The position numbers and the translations under genes were made by a program. From contig JAGCSL010000069.1 in the NCBI GenBank assembly GCA_017964115.1, positions 1-9,678 of the forward strand: a DNA stretch of 9,678 bases, given 5' to 3'. Of this stretch, positions 1-7,179 are shown in pieces (the first letter of the stretch is position 1; every line of letters begins with the position of its first letter). The notes beneath the pieces were generated by a model, which ran no database searches, was not told the DNA's origin, and saw only the letters and a list, made by a program, of their open reading frames with translations. This DNA comes from Candidatus Saccharimonadota bacterium (GTDB taxonomy: Bacteria > Patescibacteriota > Saccharimonadia > Saccharimonadales > Saccharimonadaceae).

Positions 1-236
1 AAGGCGAAAAACAAGCCGCAATACTTCACGATAAAGCACCTGAACAGATTATCTTTGACGACCGTGCTAGTGCCCGTACTGGTGAAAAATTTGCCGATGC
101 GGACTTAATGGGTATTCCATATCGCGTAGTAATTAGCGATAAAACACTAGCCGATCAAAAGGTTGAGGTTAAAAACCGCAAAACTGGCGAAACAAAACTC
201 TTGACCTTAGACGAGTTTACTAGTAAACTTGCTTAG
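1..236 (+). CDS. proS: Prolyl-tRNA synthetase, C-terminal end (5' truncated by window)
   Basis: This is the last ~77 codons of a class II prolyl-tRNA synthetase, which charges tRNA-Pro with proline in the cytoplasm. The reading frame enters from the left edge (codons begin at base 3) and stops at TAG 234-236. The fragment is the anticodon-binding domain. It shows the family signature 'FDDRASARTGEKFADADL', followed by 'MGIPYRVVIS' and a 'VEVKNRKTGE' strand, an order typical of ProRS rather than ThrRS or HisRS. The catalytic core lies outside the window, so nothing can be said about its motifs or an editing domain. greA follows after 44 bases with no terminator between them, so read-through from proS into greA is likely. 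The identification rests on a short but highly characteristic segment. Confidence 0.9.
   Translation, partial: GEKQAAILHDKAPEQIIFDDRASARTGEKFADADLMGIPYRVVISDKTLADQKVEVKNRKTGETKLLTLDEFTSKLA
201..229 (+). promoter_or_regulatory. Possible promoter for greA inside the end of proS
   Basis: TTGACC (201-206) is separated by 17 bases from TAAACT (224-229). These match the -35 and -10 consensus at 5/6 and 4/6 positions. Transcription would begin near 236 and leave a ~45-base leader carrying the greA Shine-Dalgarno. It lies within coding sequence, so it could be chance; greA may simply be read from proS. Confidence 0.3.
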
Positions 237-269
237 AAATTAATACCAATTCCTGATTTTGTTAAGGGG

Positions 270-276
270 AAGGAGG
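270..276 (+). promoter_or_regulatory. Strong Shine-Dalgarno of greA
   Basis: AAGGAGG ends four bases before the ATG at 281. It fixes the greA start and contrasts with the four genes in the window that have no usable Shine-Dalgarno at all. Confidence 0.85.
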
Positions 277-280
277 GCAT

Positions 281-727
281 ATGGCTAAGACAGTTAGTAT
301 TACTGCAGAAGGTCGCAAAGATTTAGAAAAAGAATTAGAACAACTTATCGCACGTCGCCCGGAAATTGCCGAGAAAATTGCTCTCGCACGTTCCTATGGT
401 GATCTTAGCGAAAACGAAGACTACAGCGCTGCTCGTGGTGAGCAAAAAGTAGTCGAAGGACGCATTTTAGAAATTCAAGACATTTTGCTTCATGCCAAAA
501 TCATTAAAGGTGGTAAAAAGCAGAAAGTTGCTATGGGCAGTGTGGTTTCGCTTGAATCCGCCGGTAAAACTAGCCAGTATACGCTAGTCGGCGCGGTCGA
601 GGCCAACCCGCTCGAAGGCAAGATTAGTGACGAATCGCCAATTGGCAAAGCCATTCTTGGCAAGAAAGTTGGCGAAGAAGCCATCTTGCCAAATGGCAAA
701 GTTTTCAAAGTTACTGCCATCGAGTAA
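281..727 (+). CDS. greA: Transcription elongation factor GreA
   Basis: GreA enters the RNA polymerase secondary channel and stimulates cleavage of backtracked transcripts, rescuing stalled complexes. The 148-residue protein begins with the family N-terminus (ITAEGRKDLEKELEQL) and an antiparallel coiled coil (about residues 8-75). The coiled-coil tip carries the signature GDLSENEDY, with acidic residues D41 and E44 at the positions that coordinate the catalytic Mg2+ in GreA. The C-terminal FKBP-like domain (about 80-148) has the conserved 'SPIGKAILGKKVGEEA' stretch. It is about ten residues shorter than the ~158-residue E. coli protein, with the loss in the C-terminal half. GreA versus GreB: the compact tip and 'SPIG' motif fit GreA. 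It lies downstream of proS and is followed by an intrinsic terminator, so this transcription unit ends here. Confidence 0.96.
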   Translation: MAKTVSITAEGRKDLEKELEQLIARRPEIAEKIALARSYGDLSENEDYSAARGEQKVVEGRILEIQDILLHAKIIKGGKKQKVAMGSVVSLESAGKTSQYTLVGAVEANPLEGKISDESPIGKAILGKKVGEEAILPNGKVFKVTAIE

Positions 728-738
728 TTGAATTTCCT

Positions 739-773
739 AAAACGCGTCGAACTATCAAAATCGGCGCGTTTTT
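739..773 (+). terminator. Rho-independent terminator after greA
   Basis: AAAACGCGTCGA (739-750) pairs with TCGGCGCGTTTT (761-772) across a 10-base loop. This gives 12 base pairs with a single G-U wobble, and the T run continues to 773. It starts 11 bases after the greA stop. It separates greA from the ABC transporter unit. Confidence 0.88.
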
Positions 774-806
774 GTGCGTCGTCAATAAAAACAAGCATAA
801 AAGGAA

Positions 807-819
807 TATAATTAACATA
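807..819 (+). promoter_or_regulatory. -10 box placing +1 at the ATG of the ABC exporter (leaderless)
   Basis: A perfect TATAAT (807-812) ends six bases before the ATG at 819, so transcription should start at or next to the A of ATG. No good -35 is visible at 16-18 bases upstream. The only purine-rich stretch (AAAAGGA, 799-805) lies upstream of the predicted transcription start and about 13 bases from the ATG, so it is a poor Shine-Dalgarno candidate. Confidence 0.65.
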
Positions 820-2621
820 TGGAAAAAACACATGATAGCAAGCAGCGCGCGTCTGTTGCGAAGCGCACGCTGTACTACTATTGGCAATGTTCAAAAAAGT
901 ACAAATGGTACGCCATTGGCACGATTCTTTCTACGCCAATCGTCGTACTAATTCGCACAACTTTAATTCCACTCATTTTCGCGAACATGATTGACGCGAT
1001 TTCGGCTGGAATTCCAAACGATCAAGTGGTTCCAACTTTGCTGCCACAGGGGCTACTATTAGTCGGTCTCTACCTGGGCGGTAGCGCAATTTTGGGTTGG
1101 TTCCGCGTCTACTGGTGTTGGAAGTATGAGCTAAAAGTTCTTTACGATTTAGCAACGCTATGTTTTGACACGGTTAGCTCACAATCTATGCAATTCCATA
1201 GCGACCGATTCTCTGGCTCGCTTGTGTCGCAGACCAACAAGTTCGTCGGTTCGTTTGAGCGATTCTTTGATTTGCTGATTTTCGATATCATTTATTTGAT
1301 CTCGCTCATCGCATTCATCTTAATCGTTTTGATACCACGTGCTCCATGGTTTACGCTTGGCCTCACGATATTTATCGCACTTTACGTTTCATGCTCAGCG
1401 CTGACATTTAAACGCATTTCGCACCTAAGCAAAGAGCGCGCCGAGGCTGAAAACAAACAGACTGGCCAGCTTGCTGACTCGGTCTCGAACATTTTATCCG
1501 TGAAATCTTATGGCCGAGAATCACACGAGCGCCATCGCTATGCAAACTTTAATCGCGCTAGTTACAATGCTGGCTTAACGGAAATGCGCGCAACTATGAC
1601 GCGTGATCTCATGTTTAACTTTGTTAACATTGGCATTATCGCCATCCTAGTTGTATTTATGATAGTTGGCGTTCCGGCTTTTGGACTATCAATCTCGACG
1701 CTCATTTTAATCGTTAACTATTCAATGACCATTATGGGCGAGTTATGGAATATTAACCATATTTTCAAACACATCAACCGCGCCTTTGGCGATGCCTATG
1801 AGATGACTCAGATTCTCGACGCGGAAGATATGGTGAAAGACGTTTCGGATGCTAGAGAACTTGTTGCCAAAGATGGCGACATTCTATTCAATGGCATCAC
1901 TTTCCAGCATGCCGACGCCAAAACGCCAATCTTCGAAGATTTTACGCTCCATATTAAGCCAGGCGAACGCGTTGGTCTAGTTGGCGTATCTGGTTCGGGC
2001 AAGACTACGCTCACGAAGCTACTCTTGCGTTTTGCTGATGTTCAAAAAGGCGAAATCTTAGTTGACGATCAGAATATTAGCGATGTTCAACAAGTCAGTT
2101 TGCGTGAAGCTATAGCCTATGTTCCACAAGAAACTGCTCTCTTCCATCGCAGCATCGCGGACAACATTGCTTATGCGCGACCTGATGCATCACGCGAAGA
2201 AATCATTCGCGCTGCCAAATTGGCAAATGCTCACGAATTTGTGAAAGATTTGCCAAACGGCTACGATACGCTTGTTGGCGAACGCGGAATTAAGCTTTCC
2301 GGCGGTCAACGTCAACGCGTAGCCATTGCTCGCGCCATCCTCAAAGATGCGCCAATTCTAGTTCTCGATGAGGCTACTTCTGCGCTCGATTCCGAGTCTG
2401 AAGCGCTCATTCAAGATGCGCTCGTTAAGCTCATGAAAGGACGCACTTCTATTGTAGTTGCGCACCGTCTTTCTACGATTGCAAGTCTTGACCGCATCGT
2501 AGTGCTAGAAAATGGTAAAATAATAGAGCAGGGCACGCACCATCAGCTGCTCAAGAAAGGTGGCGAATATCACCATCTTTGGTCTCGACAGTCTGGCGCG
2601 TTCCTCGACGGCGAAGACTAG
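819..2621 (+). CDS. ABC exporter half-transporter (fused membrane and ATPase domains)
   Basis: A 600-residue type IV (MsbA/MdlB-like) ABC exporter that would work as a dimer, using ATP to move a substrate out of the cytoplasm. The first ~330 residues form the membrane domain with about six helices (roughly 30-58, 76-97, 150-172, 175-195, 265-285, 290-310). A coupling-type segment 'VKSYGRESHE' lies between helices 4 and 5. The nucleotide-binding domain has all motifs: Walker A GVSGSGKTT (389-397), Q-loop Q437, signature LSGGQ (493-497), Walker B ending in D517 with catalytic E518, and H-loop H549. It therefore looks fully active. No peptidase or substrate-binding domain is fused, so the substrate cannot be read from sequence; lipid, peptide or drug are all possible. 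The GH3 gene follows after 17 bases and is probably co-transcribed. The stop is TAG. Confidence 0.94.
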   Translation: MEKTHDSKQRASVAKRTLYYYWQCSKKYKWYAIGTILSTPIVVLIRTTLIPLIFANMIDAISAGIPNDQVVPTLLPQGLLLVGLYLGGSAILGWFRVYWCWKYELKVLYDLATLCFDTVSSQSMQFHSDRFSGSLVSQTNKFVGSFERFFDLLIFDIIYLISLIAFILIVLIPRAPWFTLGLTIFIALYVSCSALTFKRISHLSKERAEAENKQTGQLADSVSNILSVKSYGRESHERHRYANFNRASYNAGLTEMRATMTRDLMFNFVNIGIIAILVVFMIVGVPAFGLSISTLILIVNYSMTIMGELWNINHIFKHINRAFGDAYEMTQILDAEDMVKDVSDARELVAKDGDILFNGITFQHADAKTPIFEDFTLHIKPGERVGLVGVSGSGKTTLTKLLLRFADVQKGEILVDDQNISDVQQVSLREAIAYVPQETALFHRSIADNIAYARPDASREEIIRAAKLANAHEFVKDLPNGYDTLVGERGIKLSGGQRQRVAIARAILKDAPILVLDEATSALDSESEALIQDALVKLMKGRTSIVVAHRLSTIASLDRIVVLENGKIIEQGTHHQLLKKGGEYHHLWSRQSGAFLDGED

Positions 2622-2627
2622 CTAAAG

Positions 2628-2635
2628 AAAGGAGG
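2628..2635 (+). promoter_or_regulatory. Shine-Dalgarno fixing the nagZ start
   Basis: AAAGGAGG lies three bases upstream of the ATG at 2639. Together with the signal-anchor sequence that begins right at this ATG, it rules out the longer in-frame start (TTG 2579) inside the ABC gene. Confidence 0.8.
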
Positions 2636-2638
2636 ACA

Positions 2639-3892
2639 ATGAAGTTTAGAGTATTCTTACTTCTTGTCCTCTTTTTGATTTCGGCAGGAGCAACGGCTTT
2701 TGTGGTTGCGCCACTATTATCACAACGGCAAAACAATACTAACCAACAAAAGGAGCAAGCTATGGAAAAAGAGCAGTATAAACCAGAACCTACGCCTGCA
2801 CCGGCTCCAGAGCCAGAAGTCGATCCGATTACTGAAGAAATCAAAAAAATGACCTTAGATGAGAAAATTGCGCAACTTTTAATAGTTCAAAATCCAGGTA
2901 TGCAAATCTCCGAGGCAGAAATCAAGCGCCTAAAAACTGCTCCGTATGGCGGATATATTTTAATGGAGAACAACTACGGCACACTATCCGCTACGCGAAA
3001 ATTCGTAAAGGACCTACAGTCATATTCGAAACGCCCGTTGATTATATCTACCGACCAAGAAGGCGGAAATGTCCAACGTATTCAGATGATCCAAGACCGT
3101 CCCGCAACCAATATTCCAGAAATGTACCGCGTTGGTAAAACTAATGACACGGAATTAGCTAAAGAAATTGGTCGCATAATGGCTGAAGAAATGCGCGTGA
3201 TAGGAATCAATGTTGATTTTGCGCCAGATGCGGATGTCTTTTTGAATCCAAATAACACAGTAATTGGCAGACGGAGCTTTTCGGAAAAGCCAGAAATTGT
3301 AGCAAAAATGTCACTTGCGCTAGCGCATGGGCTCGAAGAAAATGGCGTAATCGCTACATATAAACATTTTCCTGGACACGGCGATACGGCAGTAGACTCG
3401 CATTTAAGCCTCCCAATTATTAATCGTACTCGTGAACAGTTGGATGAAGAAGATTTAATTCCTTTCAAAAATGCCATCGAAAATGGTGCAAAAATAATTA
3501 TGACTGGGCATATTGCGCTTCCTAAAATTACTAACAATAATACCCCCGCTACACTATCGAAAAAGATTAATAAAACCATTTTGCGCAATGAACTTGGCTT
3601 TGATGGACTGATTGTTACGGACGGTATGAATATGGGCGCACTGGCAAATAATTATCCAGAAGCGGAAGTATATTATCGAGCCATTAATGCTGGGATTGAC
3701 CTGCTATTATTGCCGTCACATCCAGAGCTTGCTATAGAAAGTATTAAGAAGAATGTTTCAGAAGAACGTATCGACGAATCAGTCTACCGGATTCTAAAAT
3801 TCAAGAATAATTATTTGACGAATTATGAATATCTCAATAATTCATTCTTCGGCAGCGACGAACACCAAAAGGTCGTCAAACGAGTGCCATAA
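2639..3892 (+). CDS. nagZ: Membrane-anchored GH3 beta-N-acetylhexosaminidase (NagZ type)
   Basis: A 417-residue glycoside hydrolase family 3 enzyme, expected to remove terminal beta-linked N-acetylglucosamine from peptidoglycan fragments. Residues 1-27 are a hydrophobic signal or anchor segment (MKFRVFLLLVLF...). There is no lipobox cysteine. A Gln/Glu- and Pro-rich linker to about residue 62 follows, so the catalytic domain probably faces outward. The TIM barrel contains 'TDQEGGNVQRI', the NagZ hallmark KHFPGHGDTAVDSH (242-255) with the expected Asp-His acid/base dyad D253/H255, and the nucleophile D328 in 'IVTDGMNMGAL'. The second domain of two-domain GH3 glucosidases is absent, as usual for NagZ. 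One oddity: the usual Arg of the EGGR motif is Asn. The start is set by the Shine-Dalgarno; the gene lies 17 bases after the ABC exporter and is likely in its operon. The family call is secure; the exact substrate is inferred. Confidence 0.87.
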   Translation: MKFRVFLLLVLFLISAGATAFVVAPLLSQRQNNTNQQKEQAMEKEQYKPEPTPAPAPEPEVDPITEEIKKMTLDEKIAQLLIVQNPGMQISEAEIKRLKTAPYGGYILMENNYGTLSATRKFVKDLQSYSKRPLIISTDQEGGNVQRIQMIQDRPATNIPEMYRVGKTNDTELAKEIGRIMAEEMRVIGINVDFAPDADVFLNPNNTVIGRRSFSEKPEIVAKMSLALAHGLEENGVIATYKHFPGHGDTAVDSHLSLPIINRTREQLDEEDLIPFKNAIENGAKIIMTGHIALPKITNNNTPATLSKKINKTILRNELGFDGLIVTDGMNMGALANNYPEAEVYYRAINAGIDLLLLPSHPELAIESIKKNVSEERIDESVYRILKFKNNYLTNYEYLNNSFFGSDEHQKVVKRVP

Positions 3893-3895
3893 CGC

Positions 3896-3932
3896 TCGAC
3901 TAATCTGTTAGATGATGTTATGATATAAGTTA
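3896..3932 (+). promoter_or_regulatory. Promoter of lysS, leaderless
   Basis: TCGACT (3896-3901) and TATGAT (3919-3924) are separated by exactly 17 bases. The ATG of lysS begins seven bases after the -10 box. No Shine-Dalgarno-like purine run occurs upstream of that ATG. The -35 box starts four bases after the nagZ stop, and no terminator hairpin is seen in this 39-base gap. Confidence 0.68.
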
Positions 3933-5362
3933 TGGCAACTCTTAAAGATTTTCGCGATGAAAGAATTCGCAAACTAAATGAACTCCGAGCGGAGGGTATA
4001 GATCCGTATCCAGCACATTCCAACCGTAATACTAAAATCGGAGATATTCTTAAGAGTTATGATAAGTATGCCGACAAGGAAGTTTGTGTTGCCGGCCGAA
4101 TTGCTAGTATACGTAGCTTCGGTAAGCTTGCCTTTGTGGTAATTGCTGACGATTCTGGCCAAATTCAAATCTTCCTTAAAGACGATGCGGCTAAGTTTAC
4201 GAAAAAACTAGACACTGGTGATTTCCTTGAAGCAACGGGTAAGGTTGGGAAGTCAAAAACTGACGAAATTTCAGTATTTTGCGATATGCCACGTATTCTT
4301 ACTAAGGCGCTACGTCCACTTCCTGGCCGTGACGGCTTTACGAATAAAGAAGAGCGTCTACGTCGTCGTTATGTTGATATGGCAGTTAATCCAGAAGTGC
4401 GTGAACGCTTTATTCGTCGCTCTAAATTTTGGACCGCTACGCGTCAATTTTTGAACGACCATGGATTTATTGAAATTAATATTCCGGTTCTCGAAGTCAC
4501 AACCGGTGGCGCCGATGCGAATCCATTCGTCACACACATGGATGCGCTTGATCAAGATTATTATTTGCGTATTTCGCACGAGCTTCCTCTCAAACGTTTA
4601 ATTGGTGGTGGCTACGAGCGCGTTTACGATATCGGACCACGCTTCCGTAATGAAGGCATGGACGAAGAACATCTTCCAGAACATGTCGCTATGGAATCCT
4701 ATGCTGCATATCAAGACTATGAAGAAGGCATGGCACTCTACGAAGAGATGATTAAATATGTTTGCAAAGAAACCTGGGGCACACTTCAATTTGAGCATGA
4801 AGGCATGAAAGTTGACCTCGATTGTGAATGGCCGAAGATTACTTTTGCCGACATTATTAAAGATAATTTCGATATCGATGTATTTAATCCTGATATTGAA
4901 AAGATTCATGAAATTCTACGCAAAAATAATGTCAAATTTGACGAAAAAGCTGAAGCGTCGCGCTTATTGGACTACCTTTGGAAGATTATTCGCAAGAATT
5001 CTGTTGGCCCGTTTTGGTTAATTCACGAGCCGGTTGAACTTTCGCCACTTGCCAAGAAACACGCCGAGGATCCGCGCGTTACTGAGCGTTTCCATCCAGT
5101 CATCTTTGGCACCGAGATGGGTAATGGCTTCTCGGAATTAAACGATCCACTCGACCAGCTCGAACGCTTCCAACGTCAACAAGCTATGCGCGATGCTGGC
5201 GACGATGAAGCGCAAATGCTTGATATGGACTTTGTCGAAATGCTCGAATATGGTATGCCGCCTACTTGTGGCTGGGGCAATTCTGAACGAAATTTTTGGT
5301 TGTTTGAAGGTGTTTCCGCGCGTGAAGGTGTGCCATTCCCACCAATGCGCCGCGACGAATAA
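3932..5362 (+). CDS. lysS: Lysyl-tRNA synthetase, class II
   Basis: Charges tRNA-Lys with lysine in the cytoplasm. At 476 residues it is slightly shorter than typical bacterial LysRS (~490-505). Residues ~55-140 are the OB-fold anticodon-binding domain ('VCVAGRIASIRSFGKLAFVV'). The class II core follows: motif 1 around 'NIPVLEVTTGGADANPF', 'THMDALDQDYYLRIS', 'ELPLKRLIGGG', motif 2 FRNEGMDEEH with R239, and motif 3 with R453. The LysRS-type 'VELSPLAKKHAEDPRVTERF' and 'FSELNDPLDQLERF' segments are present. Motifs 2 and 3 are unusual: EHLPEHVAMESY replaces the usual HNPEFT-type sequence, and CGWGNSERNFW replaces the usual GLGIGIDRL-type sequence. The key arginines remain, so an active enzyme is expected. 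The TAA stop shares its last A with the ATG of the membrane protein gene, which suggests translational coupling. AsnRS or AspRS are less likely, given the SPLAKKH motif. Confidence 0.94.
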   Translation: MATLKDFRDERIRKLNELRAEGIDPYPAHSNRNTKIGDILKSYDKYADKEVCVAGRIASIRSFGKLAFVVIADDSGQIQIFLKDDAAKFTKKLDTGDFLEATGKVGKSKTDEISVFCDMPRILTKALRPLPGRDGFTNKEERLRRRYVDMAVNPEVRERFIRRSKFWTATRQFLNDHGFIEINIPVLEVTTGGADANPFVTHMDALDQDYYLRISHELPLKRLIGGGYERVYDIGPRFRNEGMDEEHLPEHVAMESYAAYQDYEEGMALYEEMIKYVCKETWGTLQFEHEGMKVDLDCEWPKITFADIIKDNFDIDVFNPDIEKIHEILRKNNVKFDEKAEASRLLDYLWKIIRKNSVGPFWLIHEPVELSPLAKKHAEDPRVTERFHPVIFGTEMGNGFSELNDPLDQLERFQRQQAMRDAGDDEAQMLDMDFVEMLEYGMPPTCGWGNSERNFWLFEGVSAREGVPFPPMRRDE

Positions 5363-7104
5363 TGATGTTTACTAAGCTAAAAAACTATCTTAAAAAACAC
5401 GCAGGTACAGAACTAGCAATTCTGATTATTGCAATTGTTTCTGCACTTTGCATGATTCCGATGCTAAAGGGTCCACTCAGTGGGCACGATACGGATTTTC
5501 ATCTCGCATCGATCTATTCGCTAGCTAGCTCGGGAAAATTTAACTTATTTGACGTCAAAATTTTCGATAATATGGCAGGAAATTTCGGTTACGGTGCCGG
5601 CATTTTTTATCCACAGCTACTCCATATTGTTTCTGCGTATATATACCGCCTCGCGTCAAATTTTGGTATAGGCTTATATAAATCGACCGCAATTTCATAC
5701 TGGTTATTCCTGTCTGCGTCTGGTATTATAATGTACTTTCTATTGCGCAAGTTTACTAAAAGTAATAAGGTTGCAATCTTCGCATCGTTACTATACGTAG
5801 TGCTACCATATCATCTTTCCGACATTCTAATTCGTGACGCAATGGCAGAGGTAGGCCTATTCATATTTATGCCGTTAATTTGTCTTGGTCTGTATTATTT
5901 AGCGCAAAAAAATTACGTCAAATATTTTGTCTATTTTGTACTTGGCGGTGTTGGGTTGATTAATTCGCATCTTGTCGTGACGATATTTATTGTTTTCTGC
6001 TTAATTATCTTTATTCTCGCACATTGGCGTACTTTTATCACAAAGAAAAATATATTGTATCTAATAGCAGGCGCAATACTAATCGTTGCTATTTCTGCGC
6101 CATTCTTAGCCCCAATGATCCAACATCGCCTAGGAGGGGATTATACTGTATTTCTTGACGGTTATATGATTAATGATCGTACAAACAATAACGCACATAT
6201 TAAGCCTAAGGAGCTATTGATCGCAGAACATAAATATCGGGGAATTGTTTATAGCCTTAATATTGCGGCGCTAATTGTGATAATATATGGCCTATTTAAT
6301 CTCAAGAAGTTAGAACGAGACCGCAAAAGAACATACATATGGCTAAGCGCAATAACTATTATTTGTACTGCCTTTTCGTGCGGGATAATTAATATTACTA
6401 AATGGCCTAATTCATTGCATATGATTCAATTTGCTTGGCGCTTAATGACAATAGTGTGTTTTACTTTTGCCTTTCTTTTAGCGATAGCCATAGAAATGCT
6501 ACCAAAGAAAGTGATGTATTTTGCCATGGTACTTATTATGATATTTGCGGCTTGGAGTTATAGTGGCGTAATTGACAACATCCAACCATATAAAGGGAGG
6601 AGAATTAGCTCATTGTCTAGAGTCACTAAGCGCTATTGTGAATACTATCCAGTCGCTTTATATCGGCATCCTAACCGATATGCAAAGCGTAAATTTAAAG
6701 TGGTGCCACTCAGTGGAGTAGCGAAAATCTCGAAGTCGATCGATAAGTTGCCTGCGCTAGATTTTTCCGTCAAGACCAATGGGTCAACTTTGGAACTACC
6801 GCGAATTTTTTATTATGGATATGAAATAAGGGCGCACTATGACGATGGTACTACGGAATTATTATCTTACCAGGAAAGTCCACTTGGCTTTATCCAGTTC
6901 GACCTTCAGAAGGACGCTATGATTTCGGTGCGCTATACAGGAGGCGCAGTGTTAAAAATATCACAGGCGGTTTCGGTGTTTGCGATATTAATGCTGTTCG
7001 TAGGGGCAGGTGGCTATAGCTATCTTATTCATATACGCAACACTGGCGCAAGCTATCTCGCATTTTGCAAATACCCTCGTCCGAAGGCTAAACGTAAAAA
7101 ATAA
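5362..7104 (+). CDS. Polytopic GT-C / YfhO-like membrane protein
   Basis: A 580-residue membrane protein that I place among YfhO-like or 'PTPS-related' GT-C-fold proteins, by motif pattern only. Residues 17-34 form the first helix. A large outward loop follows with GHDTDFH (41-47); its acidic pair D43/D45 sits where GT-C glycosyltransferases carry their catalytic or metal-binding acids. About ten further helices run to ~400, with a conserved-looking 'LIRDAMAEVGLFIFMPL' loop and helix near 156-172. A mostly soluble region (~401-530) looks beta-rich ('IFYYGYEIRAHYDDG', 'GFIQFDL', 'VRYTGG'), as in the C-terminal domain of YfhO-like proteins. A last helix (~535-556) and a basic tail (PRPKAKRKK) follow. 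The likely role is transfer of a sugar from a lipid carrier to an envelope polymer or protein; donor and acceptor are unknown. The start overlaps the lysS stop (TAATG) and has no Shine-Dalgarno. A second ATG at 5365 is an equal alternative. Confidence 0.72.
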   Translation: MMFTKLKNYLKKHAGTELAILIIAIVSALCMIPMLKGPLSGHDTDFHLASIYSLASSGKFNLFDVKIFDNMAGNFGYGAGIFYPQLLHIVSAYIYRLASNFGIGLYKSTAISYWLFLSASGIIMYFLLRKFTKSNKVAIFASLLYVVLPYHLSDILIRDAMAEVGLFIFMPLICLGLYYLAQKNYVKYFVYFVLGGVGLINSHLVVTIFIVFCLIIFILAHWRTFITKKNILYLIAGAILIVAISAPFLAPMIQHRLGGDYTVFLDGYMINDRTNNNAHIKPKELLIAEHKYRGIVYSLNIAALIVIIYGLFNLKKLERDRKRTYIWLSAITIICTAFSCGIINITKWPNSLHMIQFAWRLMTIVCFTFAFLLAIAIEMLPKKVMYFAMVLIMIFAAWSYSGVIDNIQPYKGRRISSLSRVTKRYCEYYPVALYRHPNRYAKRKFKVVPLSGVAKISKSIDKLPALDFSVKTNGSTLELPRIFYYGYEIRAHYDDGTTELLSYQESPLGFIQFDLQKDAMISVRYTGGAVLKISQAVSVFAILMLFVGAGGYSYLIHIRNTGASYLAFCKYPRPKAKRKK

Positions 7105-7122
7105 TATCTAGTCTATTCTGAT

Positions 7123-7155
7123 TAAAAAACATTACACTCATGCTTTTTTAGTTTT
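7123..7155 (+). terminator. Weak terminator-like hairpin after the GT-C gene
   Basis: TAAAAAACAT (7123-7132) pairs with ATG-C-TTTTTTA (7140-7150) with one bulged C and a 7-base loop, followed by GTTTT. The stem is almost all A-T, so termination may be inefficient. Its T run falls where a -35 box for dprA would lie. The 74-base gap 7105-7178 otherwise holds only the dprA -10 box. Confidence 0.4.
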
Positions 7156-7166
7156 CGACAAATCAT

Positions 7167-7179
7167 TATGATTTTTTCA
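7167..7179 (+). promoter_or_regulatory. -10 box of dprA, leaderless
   Basis: TATGAT (7167-7172) ends six bases before the ATG at 7179, the same geometry as at 807 and 9051. No Shine-Dalgarno is present (the six bases are TTTTTC). No convincing -35 is seen; the region 16-18 bases upstream is a T run belonging to the preceding hairpin. Confidence 0.55.

Noticed and set aside
728..818. Riboswitch or small RNA in the longest intergenic gap
   Set aside because: The gap is accounted for by the greA terminator (739-773) and a leaderless -10 box (807-812). The remaining ~30 bases show no structured element.
490..894. 134-codon minus-strand frame crossing the greA terminator
   Set aside because: It spans greA, its terminator and the ABC start, and shows no protein motif. 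The sense genes are certain.
2579..2638. Longer in-frame start for nagZ (TTG 2579)
   Set aside because: It overlaps the ABC gene end and would put a basic extension before the signal anchor; the strong SD points to ATG 2639.
3082..3588. 168-codon open frame on the minus strand
   Set aside because: It lies fully opposite nagZ, whose catalytic motifs are intact. It has no promoter or SD and no recognisable domain; antisense openness follows from the codon use of nagZ.
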